Below are positions 1-11,153 of a stretch of 34,001 bases of DNA, piece after piece (the first letter of the stretch is position 1; every line of letters starts with the position of its first letter). The notes under the pieces were generated by a model. The model saw nothing but the letters and a program-made list of their open reading frames with translations, had not been told where the DNA came from and made no database searches. The translations under genes and the position numbers were made by a program. This stretch comes from Tieghemiomyces parasiticus (Eukaryota > Kickxellomycota > Dimargaritomycetes > Dimargaritales > Dimargaritaceae): NCBI GenBank assembly GCA_027575765.1, contig JANBPT010000481.1, positions 1 through 34,001 of the forward strand, read 5' to 3'.

Positions 1-150
1 GCGGCCAGTTTCAGTACGCAACGGTGCCCACTACCCAGTAAAACGTTCATTCTCGAAGACGACGGGATCTGGCAGGCAAAGCTGAAAACCAACGGCATTG
101 AAGTCATTAGCAATTTGATGGCCTACCAAACCCTATACTACCCAGTCTAG
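1..150 (+). CDS. 3' end of an unidentified protein-coding gene (partial)
   Basis: Frame 1 is open from the first base to a TAG stop at 148-150, giving 49 C-terminal residues that end in YQTLYYPV. The stretch includes the segment TFILEDDGIWQAKLKTNGIE, which reads like ordinary folded protein: mixed hydrophobic and charged residues with no low complexity. An AATAAA signal lies 39 bases after the stop, as expected for a real 3' end. I do not recognise the family, and no domain can be assigned from so short a tail. The 5' part of the gene, and any intron, lies outside the window. A chance open frame of 49 codons is possible, so confidence is moderate. Confidence 0.5.
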   Translation, partial: AASFSTQRCPLPSKTFILEDDGIWQAKLKTNGIEVISNLMAYQTLYYPV

Positions 151-188
151 ACTGCCGAGTCTTTCGATTGATACTGTTTCTAGTCTGT

Positions 189-194
189 AATAAA
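189..194 (+). terminator. Polyadenylation signal AATAAA for the left-edge gene
   Basis: AATAAA lies 39 bases downstream of the TAG at 148-150, inside the AT-rich run CTGTAATAAATATGTAATTG. The position suits cleavage and polyadenylation of the partial gene ending at 150. A six-base motif in AT-rich DNA can also occur by chance. Confidence 0.4.
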
Positions 195-3100
195 TATGTA
201 ATTGTTAGTAGAAAATAATGGTGTCAGAGTTGGTGCGGATTGATACAGACTGGCCTTACTATTCGTTTACTGGCTCCTATCCCTCCGTTGCGCAAGTGTA
301 TTGTACGGGGGCTTTACTTATGGCGACACATATTGTAGAGTGGATGTTTAGTAGCATTACGGGCGATTGTTAAGCCAAAGATTTAGATCACGGCTGATTC
401 AAAGTTAGTACCATGGTCTAGCCAACGATGGTGATATAGGCCTCTGCTCTCTCTAATTCACTCTTTCTGCGCGTCTGAGTTTTGACAACGATTGCTGTCA
501 TCCTTTTTCTGTCCTTCTGTTCGACCCCCGAGACGCCCTCCTACCGTTGTTAACATGACTACATTTTCGATCTGACCGGTACCAGATATAGCAATACTGA
601 TAGCTGTACGCTTACAGAAGACATATTTACACCTTTCTTGTGTCCCTCCTTTCGAATGTTAGACAATAAAACAGCAACTCTTGCATCTTCCTTCAGCCTT
701 TCGTTTGCTATTTCGTTTGGCGTCCCTTTCACACACTCTATTCTTCTTCCGTGCATTTCCCACCCCGGAGGTCTCCTGTCAGCTCATCTCGGTGTGAGTA
801 CTACGAATGTGCCATCTCGCGCTCGCCCAGACCCCTAAACCCAGCCCCTCACGTTAAACAGCCGTTAGTCACCATGAACCATACGTTTACGGATCAACCG
901 TAGACTTTACAGCCTTTAATTAAAACAATGACCCAAGGTTATCAACAGAACGGTGCCTTCGGTATAAGCATACAATCAATCCCACCTATTGACTTTCTAA
1001 TCAAGAACCCCGTCGGGTACTCAGCCCCGACCCAACGGATTAAATTCATTGTTTATTCCAGAATTATGATATTGTTAGTCATAGGCACAATTCCAATTAT
1101 TTTAAGGCGGTATAATTTCCGTTCTCGGCCTTGACCTTACCAATCGTTTGGACTGTTAACTTGGGTCAATTTCAAACCGACTCAGCCAGCCATTGGTCCC
1201 TAGCACTCCCTATCCTTCGGCTTAAACATTTCTTGGTTGTATCTATCGTATGGCCCACAATGGCCACTTCTCTACTATATTGCGGTGTATTGATGAATAT
1301 GTTGAATAGAGGGGTGCAGAAGGTGACGGTTTGGAAAAGGTAGTAGGTGGAAAATAAAGCTCCCACCGCGTCTTGGTGTAATAGAATGTGAGTGTATATG
1401 AATATCAAGGGAAGAAGAAGGGTCAGGGACGGTAGCGGGGTCGGGTTCGCTATACTCTTTCTCATCACCAGAAACTTCCTTGTGTCATCCTAAGACCGGG
1501 TCATCCTGAACTAGAGGGTTGGGGTGGGCCGGGCGATCCCTCCCCTCTCCCGACACCACCCTATGTCATATATCTTGAACTAACTACCGAACGGCAATAG
1601 CCTGTAGAACGATAGAGACTTTTTCACCTTATACAAAGCAACTGTAGCTATAAACCATACATTACATCTATCCTTCACTACAGTATACTAAATATAGTAG
1701 TATCCCCATACCTCTGATCCCGTGGGCCACTTCACCATTTGCTCCGTTGTAATCTACTAAGGTCTATTTGGAAAGCTGAAGCGTGCTCCTGGTTAACATT
1801 ATTTACGATCTGACCAGTTATAATCGCCCACTTCTTCGGCCAACCATTAGGGTAGAGCCAGAAAATTTATCCAGTTTCTAAACTTCCATGGTAAAGGGGC
1901 CCTCCAGAGGTGATGCATCCAGCTTTAGCCTTGGACAATACTGTTTGGTGGTTTATGATGCCGTAGTCAGCGAAAGGATGCATCTGTCTGATGAGCGAGG
2001 TGTATTTTCCTAGTTAAGAACGGTAGGAAAAGTGATCAGCCTATAACTATAAGCAACTTTTGCACCAAAGGAGGAAAAACTACATCGCTGAATAATATCG
2101 ACCGCTGAAATGCCGTCGTTTTCGCACCCAAGACCTACTTAAATCGGCCATACGTATAGAAGTAGGACCGGTGGACGGCAGCAGTCTATACTTGTAGCCA
2201 CCCCAGCCGGGATTCATTGAGTAGAGTAGCCACCGCAGGACCCAGCTGAAGTCCCATGCGAGGCCTCTCCTTGACTAGCCTTGCGTATTACATCGGCCAT
2301 TTCACACGCCCTTTATCGCTTGCAGCAGTATCGCAGCGGTCCCCGTCACCCAAGTGACAGTACCCAACGCTACACATTAGTTGTTACACGCTTCTTCCGT
2401 TACCGACTATTACGGTGCTTCAGTTAATATTTGGAAGAATCTGCGAACGGCCTTGGGTGTTAGAGCGAAAGACCACCACGGCATGGCATAAAGGGATAAT
2501 TAGAGTAGATAATAGTGAGCATCTGTGTGGTAGGTGAGACCCCTAAGGGGTGGCTTATTACGATGCGTGCAAGATAGAGAAAAGAGAGATAAAGGCATTA
2601 GTAGTTAGGTTTTTAGGCTTATATGACCGGGAAATGAGTGGGAGATTGGGTCTTGCTGGAATCTAAGCAGTTAGTCATGAAGGGTTCCTGGTATGTTTGC
2701 CCCGGCTAATCGTAGGTGTTGAGAAGGCGGTGCTTGTTCTTGTGTGACGTCGCGGTGACTTGCTGGGTTCTGCAGAACGTCGGCTTCTGGATACCGACAA
2801 TCTGTTTGGATGATAATAGGGGAGGGTGCGGCCCACGGAAAAGGTGGAGAGAAATCACTCGGCCGAGGGACTGTAGTGGCAGGTAGGCCAAGGGGAATAT
2901 TGATATATATTGTACAGTTTACGCATCAACCCTTCGGGCCGACCCGTACCCTATGCACATGGGCCGGTGGGTGGTATGATGGCATCTAATACCAAGGTGT
3001 TCGGTGCCAGCTACTCCCTCACGGCAGGGTAGGGTTGGGTCCGGGCCTGCGTCAAAGGAAGAAAGGTTGCTGGTTTCTGGATCGTGAAGAAGAAGCCGGG

Positions 3101-3570
3101 GAACCGTACTTGTTGAAAACAATAAATTACTGACGGCGGGCCCATCGGTACAATAACTGCATCCCTTGCCTTCAGTTATTCCGCCCTTGTCACGGGATCG
3201 CAGCGCTGTGCAGCAAGGCACAGCTGGCAACAGTGGCTGGGAAGCCTTCTGAATCTAAAGGCAGGACTACACAAGGTGGACTCAATGTGTCCATCGGAAT
3301 GAAGTGGGGTGCTGCTTCACACCCACCGGCTGACCTTTCCATTCTTCCTCTCCCACTAGCGGCCCCCCTCCCCTCTTTCAGTGCGGTGTTCAATGCCAGA
3401 AGGATTCCCTTTCGTGTGAGCAGCCCCATCGGCAGTCCCGATGGTAGCTTCCAAGGCCCAACTACAACAGATGCTCAGGGTTTAATAGGCACTCCATTGA
3501 TCCGCCGCCGAAGCCGGCAGTCCCAATTTTACCCTCACCAGACGTGTCCCTTCATTGCTAATCCATGCCT

Positions 3571-3576
3571 TATATA
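3571..3576 (+). promoter_or_regulatory. Possible TATA box of the molybdenum hydroxylase gene
   Basis: TATATA lies about 200 bases upstream of the start codon at 3777, within CCTTATATACTGAACC. It is followed by pyrimidine-rich DNA, as is common around fungal transcription starts. Position and sequence fit a TATA element, but no transcription start is known. Confidence 0.25.
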
Positions 3577-3655
3577 CTGAACCGTGGACCCTGTCGGTTA
3601 CATACCCCCTTTCTGCTTTAAACATCCTCCAACGCCGCCTAAAGCTGGCTGTCAT

Positions 3656-3661
3656 TTATCA
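3656..3661 (-). promoter_or_regulatory. Single HGATAR (GATA-factor) site upstream of the molybdenum hydroxylase
   Basis: TTATCA on the plus strand reads TGATAA on the minus strand, a match to the HGATAR site bound by AreA/NIT2-type nitrogen regulators. It lies about 115 bases before the ATG. Purine-catabolism genes in filamentous fungi are typically under such control. A single six-base site is weak evidence, since chance matches are frequent. Confidence 0.2.
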
Positions 3662-3776
3662 CACTCATATTTTTTACATTTTTCGTACACCTCAGGCACA
3701 GGTAGCGTTGCTAAACCAAACAGCTAGCATCGCCACCCCTACCTACACATTGCCATTGGTACCCTCTGCATTCAAG

Positions 3777-6700
3777 ATGCCGACGACCTTTCCTCCCGGC
3801 ACCCTCTCCGGCTCAGGCGTTGGTACGACGCCGGACCCCTCGCCCATCCCGTCCGGCCGCCTCCACTTTTATGTCAACACCACCCCGTTTACGCTCGACC
3901 ACCCCGCGCCCGAGCTCACCGTTCTCCAGTTCCTGCGCCAGGAAGGCTTCACCGGCACCAAGCTGGGTTGCGCCGAAGGCGGGTGTGGTAAGTCCCCGGG
4001 GCTCTGACACGCAGATATCCCCACCAGCAAATTCAGCGCAGGGTGCCCTGTCGGCCGCGGTATCCGACATTTGTGACTGCTATTGGACCACCCACTGTCC
4101 GGTGCCCTAGGCTGTTCGGGTTCCCTTTTACTTTCCTAACCGACCACTGTTTTCACCACCCCGACGTCACCCGCCAAGGCGCCTGTACCGTCGTCGTGGC
4201 TGCCTGGCATGCTACGGCGGGCAAGGTTACGCACCACTCCGCCAACGGCTGCCTGCTCCCGCTGTGCACCCTGGACGGCAAGCAGGTCATCACCGTCGAG
4301 GGGATCGGTACCGCCAAGGCCCCCCACCCCGTCCAGGAACGGCTGGCCCTGATGCATGGATCGCAGTGCGGATTCTGCACGCCCGGTATCGCCATGTCAC
4401 TATACTCCCTGCTGCGCAACAACCCGACCCCCACCGTGCACGACGTCGAGGGGACCTTCGACGGTAACCTGTGCCGCTGCACGGGCTACCGGCCCATCCT
4501 GGACGCCGCCAAGACCTTCGTGGTTCCGCAAGTCACCCCGGACCTGGGTGAAGCGGCGGGTCACGCCTGCCCCGGGGCCCACGGCTGCGGCCGTACCAGC
4601 TGCTCGGCCGACGAACGCAGTGCCTGCGCGGCCGGGGACCAGGCCAAGCTGGCCGACATTGAGGACCTGCACCCCATCGACACGACTGCCGGCCTGAAGT
4701 TCCGACCCTACGACCCCTCGCAGGATCTGGCCTTCCCCACTGCCCTCGTGGACTACGTTCGATCTGGCGGCTCCGCCACCGGAAACGAGGGCGATTCCGT
4801 CGCACAAGGAGGCAGACCGCCGCACGTATTTCGTGGCGAAGTGTGCGAGGCCTTTCACCGCCCGGTAACGCTGACCCACTTACTGCAGCTAAAGCGCGAC
4901 CACCCGGACTGTAAGCTGCTCGCGGGTAACACCGAGGTAGGCATCGAGACCAAGTTCAAGAGCCAGCCATACCCGATTCGTGTCTACGTGGGCGACATCC
5001 CAGAGTTGCAGACCGTGAAGATCCTGGGTAAGAAAATGGTTATATCTCCAAATCAAGGAGCATGCTGAACCCTCATGGGTACCTGATCGGCTATTACGGC
5101 GAATCATTAGTCTAATCTGTGCCACCCTTTATCCCGATCCAATCCCTGTCAACCAGAGGATGGGGTCGCATTTGGTGCCAGTATCACCTTGACCCACTTC
5201 CGTAATGAGCTACAAGATTTGATGGCCAGTCAGTCCACTGAACGTACCGAGGGGTTCAAGGCCCTGCTCACTAGCCTCCGGTGGCTAGCAGGCAACCAAA
5301 TCCGCAATGTGGCTACTCTGGCCGGCAATGTTGTTTCTGCCGCTCCCACCTCCGACCTCAATCCAGTACTGTTGGCCTGCGGCGCGATACTTACTTTGCA
5401 AGCCCACGGCAGCATGCTGCGCCAAGTCCCTATCACCGAATTTTTAACGAGAAACGGCCCCCCGGCCCTAGGTCGCCATGAAGTAGTCACTACGATCCAC
5501 ATCCCATTCTCCCGTCCCGGTCAATATATTCGCAGTTACAAGCAGTCCAAGAGGAAGACTGACGGCAAGGCGATCGTCAATGCCGGCCTTTTATTGGACC
5601 TCGAGTCGCATGAGGCAGCTACCGCCCAAGAGAGTGGTTCTGATTGGGTGATTCGCAGGTGCCAGTTGGCCTTTGGCGGTGTGGGCTCCACTACCGTCCA
5701 GGCCATTGCCACCGCCTCGACCATGGTGGGCCGTACTATGCATGACCCTACCACTTTCCAAGATCTCCTGGCCGCCGCCAAGGGCGAACTGCAGCTTGAC
5801 ATCGATTGTCCCGGGGGTATGGCTGAATACCGCCTCTCCCTCGTCACAGGGTTTCTGTTCAAATTCTGGCACGAGGTGTGCTGCGCACTGGGTATTGCCG
5901 GTCTCACGGTAGATCAGGCCACCCTTACCCAAGAGATCCCCCGGGAACCATCTAGTGGCCTGCAGTTCTACGCAGCCGTTCAGGACACCTCCGAGGTCAG
6001 CCAGCCTCGGCCCCATCTCAGTGGACTCACCCACACAACAGGTGAGACCCACTACACGGACGACATCCCACCTGTGACTCGCGAACTCTACGGTGCCCCT
6101 GTCCTGGCCGGCCCCGCGCGAGCAAAGATCCTACGAATCGATCCTGCCCCGGCCCTAGCCCTTCCCGGTGTAATACGCTTCTTTGGCCATGGTGACGTAC
6201 CTGGCACCAATCTCCTTGGGCCCATTGCCCAGGATGAGTGCCTGTTTGCAGAAAACGAAGTCAATTTTTCAGGACAAATCCTCGGTCTGATCGTAGCCAA
6301 GGATCGAGGCACGGCCCAGCGAGCGGCCAAACTGGTCCGTGTTGAGTACGAGTATCTAACTCCAATCCTGACCATCGACGAGGCCATCGCTCAGAAATCC
6401 TTCTACGGCGGTGACCGGGTAGTGGAGAGTGGCGACGTGGAATCTGGATTTACCGAGGCTGACCATATCTTCGAGGGCGAGTACCGCGTGGGAGGCCAGG
6501 AGCATTTTTATCTCGAGACACAGGCCGGCAGGGTGGTGCCTCTGGGCGAAGGTGATGAAGTGGAGGTATTTGCAAGTACTCAAAATCCATCATTTGTCCA
6601 GAGAGGCGTAGCTAGCGTCTTGGGCATTCCGAGAAATCGCGTCACTTGTCGGGTTAAACGTCTTGGTGGCGGGTTTGGCGGCAAGGAAATGCGCCCGACC

Positions 6701-8371
6701 TTCCTTGCCGGTGCGCTTGCCGTGGCCGCCTACCACCTTAACCGACCCGTGCGGTGCATGATGGAGCGCGACGAGGACATGATCACCAGCGGGCAGCGCC
6801 ACCCCTTCCTAGGTCGTTGGAAGGCCGGCTTTACTGTGGACGGTAAGTTCACCACTCTAGCCCTTGAACTATACAGTAACGCTGGGCATTCCCTGGACAC
6901 GTCGCTCATGGTCGTTGAAAACGCCATGCTGCACGCAGACAATGTCTACCATATCCCCCACATGCGCGTTCGGGGCCACGCCTGTCGGACCAATGTCCAT
7001 TCCAACACCTCCATGCGTGGCTTCGGCACTCCTCAGTGCATATTCATTATCGAGAGCCTTCTGGACGAGTGTGCCGACCGCCTCGGTCTGCCGGCCCACG
7101 TCGTACGGGAACGTAATTTCAAGGTCGAAGGCCAGACCGCCTATTTTGGCTCCGCCCTGCACGACTGGCATCTCAAGAAGACGTGGGACGCTGCGCTCCG
7201 TACCAGCGACTTTACCACCCGCCGACGGGAGATAGATCAGTTCAACCAGACGTCCCATTGGAAGAAGCGGGGTCTGGCCGTCATGGCCTCACGTAACACC
7301 GTTGGCTATCCGGACAAGTTTCTCAACCAAGCCGGGGCCCTCGTACAGATCTACACCGACGGCACCGTGCTGGTTAGCCACGGTGGCACCGAGATGGGCC
7401 AGGGGCTACACACCAAAATGGCACAGATCTGCGCCGAGGAGCTCGACATCCCGCTATCTTCGATCTATATTAGTGAGACGTCGACGGACAAGGTGCCCAA
7501 TACTACGTCAACCTCCGCCAGCAGTGGCAGCGAGCTCAACGGTATGGCCGTTTTGGACGCCTGCCGGCAGTTAAGTGCTCGCCTCCAGCCGTTCCGCGAG
7601 CGCATGCCCGAAGCCACATTTAAAGACCTTATCATGGCCGCTTATTACGACCGCGTCAGCCTGTCGGCCAGCGGGTTCCACAAGGTGCCCAATGTCAGCT
7701 ATGATTTTGCCACGCAGAAGGGCATACCCGCATTCTACTTTACCACGGGCACGGCGGTATGCGAGGTTGAGCTGGATGTGCTTACGGGTGACCATGTGGT
7801 CCGACGCACCGATATCGTCATGGAGATTGCCCGCAGCCTGAACCCGGCTATCGATATCGGCCAGATTGAGGGTGGATTCGTCCAGGGGATGGGGTGGTGT
7901 ACCACAGAAGAGACCTTGTTTAACCCCGACGGCGCCCTCCTCACGCGCGGCCCCAACACCTACAATATCCCTACCGCCCGCGACGTGCCCCGCGACTTCC
8001 GCGTACATATTCTTCCCAACTTATCGTACCAGAAGCTTCAGGCGGTCCATGGCAGTAAGGCGGTTGGTGAGCACCCGGTTTCATTGGCCAACAGTGTCCC
8101 TCTGGCCCTGCGGGATGCGGTCAAGGCCGCACGGGCGGACCCGCATCTACGGATGGCACCGGGTATGCTGTCCGAAAACACTCACGAGGCTGATCCTCCG
8201 GCGTCCACCCTTGGGGATTCGGTGATCCTCCACGCCCCCGCCACGGCCGAGCAGCTCCGAATGTTGTGCCAAGACACTATTGCCCGAACCTGCACTATTC
8301 CGCAGGAACTTAAAGAGGATAGGATTCCGGCCGTTGTTCGTATTTCAGGGCAATCATGCTCAGCAGCTTAG
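3777..8371 (+). CDS. Xanthine dehydrogenase-family molybdenum hydroxylase, 3 exons, 1424 aa
   Basis: Exons 3777-3987, 4179-5027 and 5157-8371; both introns are GT-AG and phase 1. The start is the first in-frame ATG. Domain order is that of eukaryotic XDH. There are two [2Fe-2S] clusters (Cys65, 70, 73, 95; then 134, 137, 169, 171). The FAD domain (about 275-600) includes LLAGNTEVG and RNVATLAGN. The Moco domain (about 640-1400) has GGGFGGKE ending at Glu864, RGFG at Arg974, MGQG at Gln1102 and the catalytic Glu1325 in AVGEHP. Length matches the family (about 1330-1430 aa). The family hydroxylates purines or other N-heterocycles in the cytosol. Oddities: the position of bovine Arg880 is Asn942, Phe1009-Thr1010 are Tyr1071-Pro1072, and the FAD-domain GYRKT motif is missing. 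It may therefore be a paralogue, such as a nicotinate hydroxylase-like or aldehyde oxidase-like enzyme. Family membership is secure; substrate is not. Confidence 0.93.
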
Positions 8372-9648
8372 GCCTCTTCGACTCTCGCGTTTATACCGGG
8401 CTTGCCGGTGTTATGGTGCAAGGGTTACTTATTGGGGACACCCCAACTCGACCTCGCATACGGGGTTTACTACTTCCCCTCTCCGTCCTCTTTCATCCTG
8501 GCGAAGAAGGGGGGAGAATTGATGTACGGGGACAGCTCCTGGCCACTCCTTGTTTTCTATCCACCCAACTTCGCTTCTCCTGTTCACCCTATCCCGTAGT
8601 ATCGTCTCGCTCGCACATTCTCACACCAGCCCATATTCTGATATCTTCCTAGTCTATTTTCATCATCTAGTAAACCCATTAACCAACACGCGTAACATAG
8701 GGCTAGACCGTAGCCTATTCGTAGAGAGCTAGACTGAGTCTTCAAAAAATATGCGTATTGATGGTAATAAATAAAACTGTACACTAGATGGTGAGCTCAC
8801 TCTAGCCACGTGGTTAAGGAACCCTGGTTGAAGACTAGCTGGAACCTGGATATATTCAATTACCTAGCCGTTTCAGCGCGCCTGAACTAGCACTGGGCCA
8901 CGCTTCAGGATACCGTGATTCTCAAAGGTTGCAAGTCAGTGACTTGTAAAGTTAGGTCTCGGTTACTTTTCTGGTAACCACAACTTCAAACTCGTAGCTG
9001 TTGGTCTTGGCAAACACCGTCAGGAGATTGGCACCGTTGTATATCCCATGACGGTGCCGGTGGTTGGTAACAATAGCTGGGCGGGGCAACGATTAACGTA
9101 GCTGTGGCATTCCAGGCCTCTGTGCGGAACTATGCCCAACATGTTAGGATGTAGGTAACCTATCATGTCCTGTTACTCCCTGAGAAACTGGGGGACCCTT
9201 CTTCCAGCAAGGCCCAAGTCTAGTTTCCATCAAGATCCCCGCCGTTGTCCAACTAGTAGTCAAGACAGGGGATACCTTTTCAGCAGCTGTGATCCGTACG
9301 TAAGCTGACTAGCCGCTAGTAATATATTAGCGCGGCTACGGGCGGCACAGTACAGATCAGCCGGATAATTGGTATAGATATACGTGACTGGACGGCCATA
9401 TGAACAAATCTACAGTGTGAAGCCCCGCACAGCCAGCTATGGCAGAGTCAATTGCTGGATTTACACCACGACACCCCCTCCCCCTGATCTCCAGTCAGGC
9501 TATCTAATAGCACCGCCGCTCAGGGTATCATCCCTGGTCCTGCTTGTGAACCGATGTTTCTACCTGCCGATGGGCCGATTTAGTTACCCTTTGGATTGCC
9601 TAAAAAAAGTTTACTCATGAACCATACGAGAGTACTTGACAGCTACCC
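8372..9648. other. Convergent intergenic region between the molybdenum hydroxylase and the WD40 gene
   Basis: This holds the 3' flanks of two converging genes. Open frames are short and unrecognisable, and some begin with GTG only. Apart from the AATAAA pair at 8766, I see no repeat, RNA gene or other supported element. Confidence 0.6.
8766..8775 (+). terminator. Polyadenylation signal (overlapping AATAAA) after the molybdenum hydroxylase
   Basis: AATAAATAAA holds two overlapping AATAAA hexamers, about 395 bases after the TAG at 8369-8371. This implies a fairly long 3' untranslated region. No closer AATAAA was seen on the plus strand. Confidence 0.4.
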
Positions 9649-11153
9649 CTACTGCATGGCGAACACTAAACTACAGCCGTCGTCTGAGCCGGTTACAACT
9701 GTATGGCCGTCGGGCGACAGTGCGAAATCCAGGATGGCATCTTGGTGACCAGACCATTTCCGCTCGCACTGGCCCGTTCGGGCATCCCAGAGCCGTACGG
9801 TACGGTCGGTCGAGGCCGTGGTGAGTAGGGGCGAGTTGGTGTGCCACTGCAGCTTGGTTACGGCGTCCTGGATTGAGAAAGACAAAGCAAACGAACAAAA
9901 AAAACCCCGTTCCAGGTGTATCATAAAGAATCAAGGGGTTAGTCACAGATCTAATGTGTGGTAAAGGGCTCGTCTCAAGAAAAACGATGGTCCATGCGAC
10001 CGGATTTTGCTTTCGCACTGTTCAACTAAACCAAACCAAGCAAAATAAAATCGCCCAATCCTGCAAAACTTACATCGTGACGAATGGTCTGCCTTAGCCG
10101 GTGGTTCTGGGCATCCCACAGGTTGATGGTCCCATCGACGGACGCAGTGGCGATAAGGGGTAACACGGGGGAGAATCCGACGGCTTCTACAGATTCGGTA
10201 TGACCGTCGAGGGCACCCACGATCTGACCGTTCTGGAGGTGGATCAGGCGGGCGGTGCCATCGGCGGCACCGGTAACCGCCAACAAACTATCGGGGCTCA
10301 CGGCAACGGACGTGACGGTGTCGGTGTGGAACCGGGCGTCCTCAGAGGTGAGGCGGAATACGGCATTGGCGGTTTTGGGATCCCACACGGTGACGGAGCC
10401 GTCTTCGGACCCCGTAACAATGGTTTTACCGTCGGGCGTAAACGTACCGCACGTCAGGGCATCCGCTGACGGGTTAGTGAACACCTGCATGACGTGACCC
10501 GACGGCAACGTCCACATCCACATGGTGCCGTCCGATGATCCGACTAGCAGGATGCTACCACGCGGGTGCCAGGTCAGCCACGTCACCTCGGCGGGACCGT
10601 CCAGGGCCTGGATCACCTGACCGTCTGAGGTGTTCCATACGCGCACTTTGCCGTCCATCGCGCCCGCGGCCATCAGGGTACCGTCCACATTGAACCCAAC
10701 GGCCGTCACCGAGTCTTCGAACCCACCTTCAAGCTCAAACACGGTGGCCCCAGTGTCACACCGCCACAGGTACGCCCGGTCATCACCGCCGCCGGTCAGA
10801 ACCAGCTCCGGCTGCCGCGGGTGGATTGCCACCGCGTAGACGGGCTCTTTATGCGCAAAGAAGCCCTGTACCGAGTCGTCGTGGAACTCGACCATCTCGT
10901 CGTCCCCGTCGCCGCCAGTGGGTTGGTCGCCCTCGTCCATACCGTCGGCGTCGTTATCGCTGTCATGCATAGCGTGCTCGGCTTCGTCCCCGGACGACTC
11001 CGACATGAGGGCATCGGCGTCTTCGGTGGGCTCGATTTCGTCGCCGACCTCGTCGTGGTCCAGGTACTCCGGGTGGTCGCCCTCCGGGGGTTGCTGTTGG
11101 CGGCGGTGGGTGAAAGCGGAGGGGGGGGGATTCGGGTTGAGGACCTTGGCCAT
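9649..11153 (-). CDS. SQT1: AAMP/Sqt1-type WD40-repeat protein, 2 exons, 432 aa
   Basis: Exon 1 is 11153-10074 and exon 2 is 9867-9649. The 206-base phase-0 intron starts GTAAGT, ends CAG and carries a CTAAC branch point. The protein has a disordered, very acidic N-terminus (about residues 30-95), ending in the GDGDDEMVEF-like patch that precedes the propeller in this family. A WD40 beta-propeller of about eight blades fills the rest, with WD-type blade ends VRVWN, MWMWT, VTVWD, INLWD and VRLWD. Total length (432) is close to human AAMP (434) and yeast Sqt1 (431). Yeast Sqt1 is a dedicated chaperone that captures nascent ribosomal protein uL16 (Rpl10); AAMP is its animal relative. The role here is inferred from family resemblance. 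The gene is in tandem with NC2-alpha upstream. Confidence 0.85.

Larger units (their letters stand above)
151..3776. other. Intergenic region without a supported gene (3.6 kb)
   Basis: All open frames here are short (at most about 115 codons), lack recognisable motifs, and several have only a non-ATG start. The region is less GC-rich than the genes. It must hold the 3' flank of the left-edge gene and the promoter of the molybdenum hydroxylase that starts at 3777. The last 200 bases are pyrimidine-rich and contain TATATA at 3571. I saw no tRNA, transposon open reading frame or tandem repeat. Confidence 0.6.

Noticed and set aside
3233..3580. 115-codon plus-strand frame upstream of the molybdenum hydroxylase
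   Set aside because: It has a GTG start only, no motif, and it overlaps the expected promoter with its TATA-like element.
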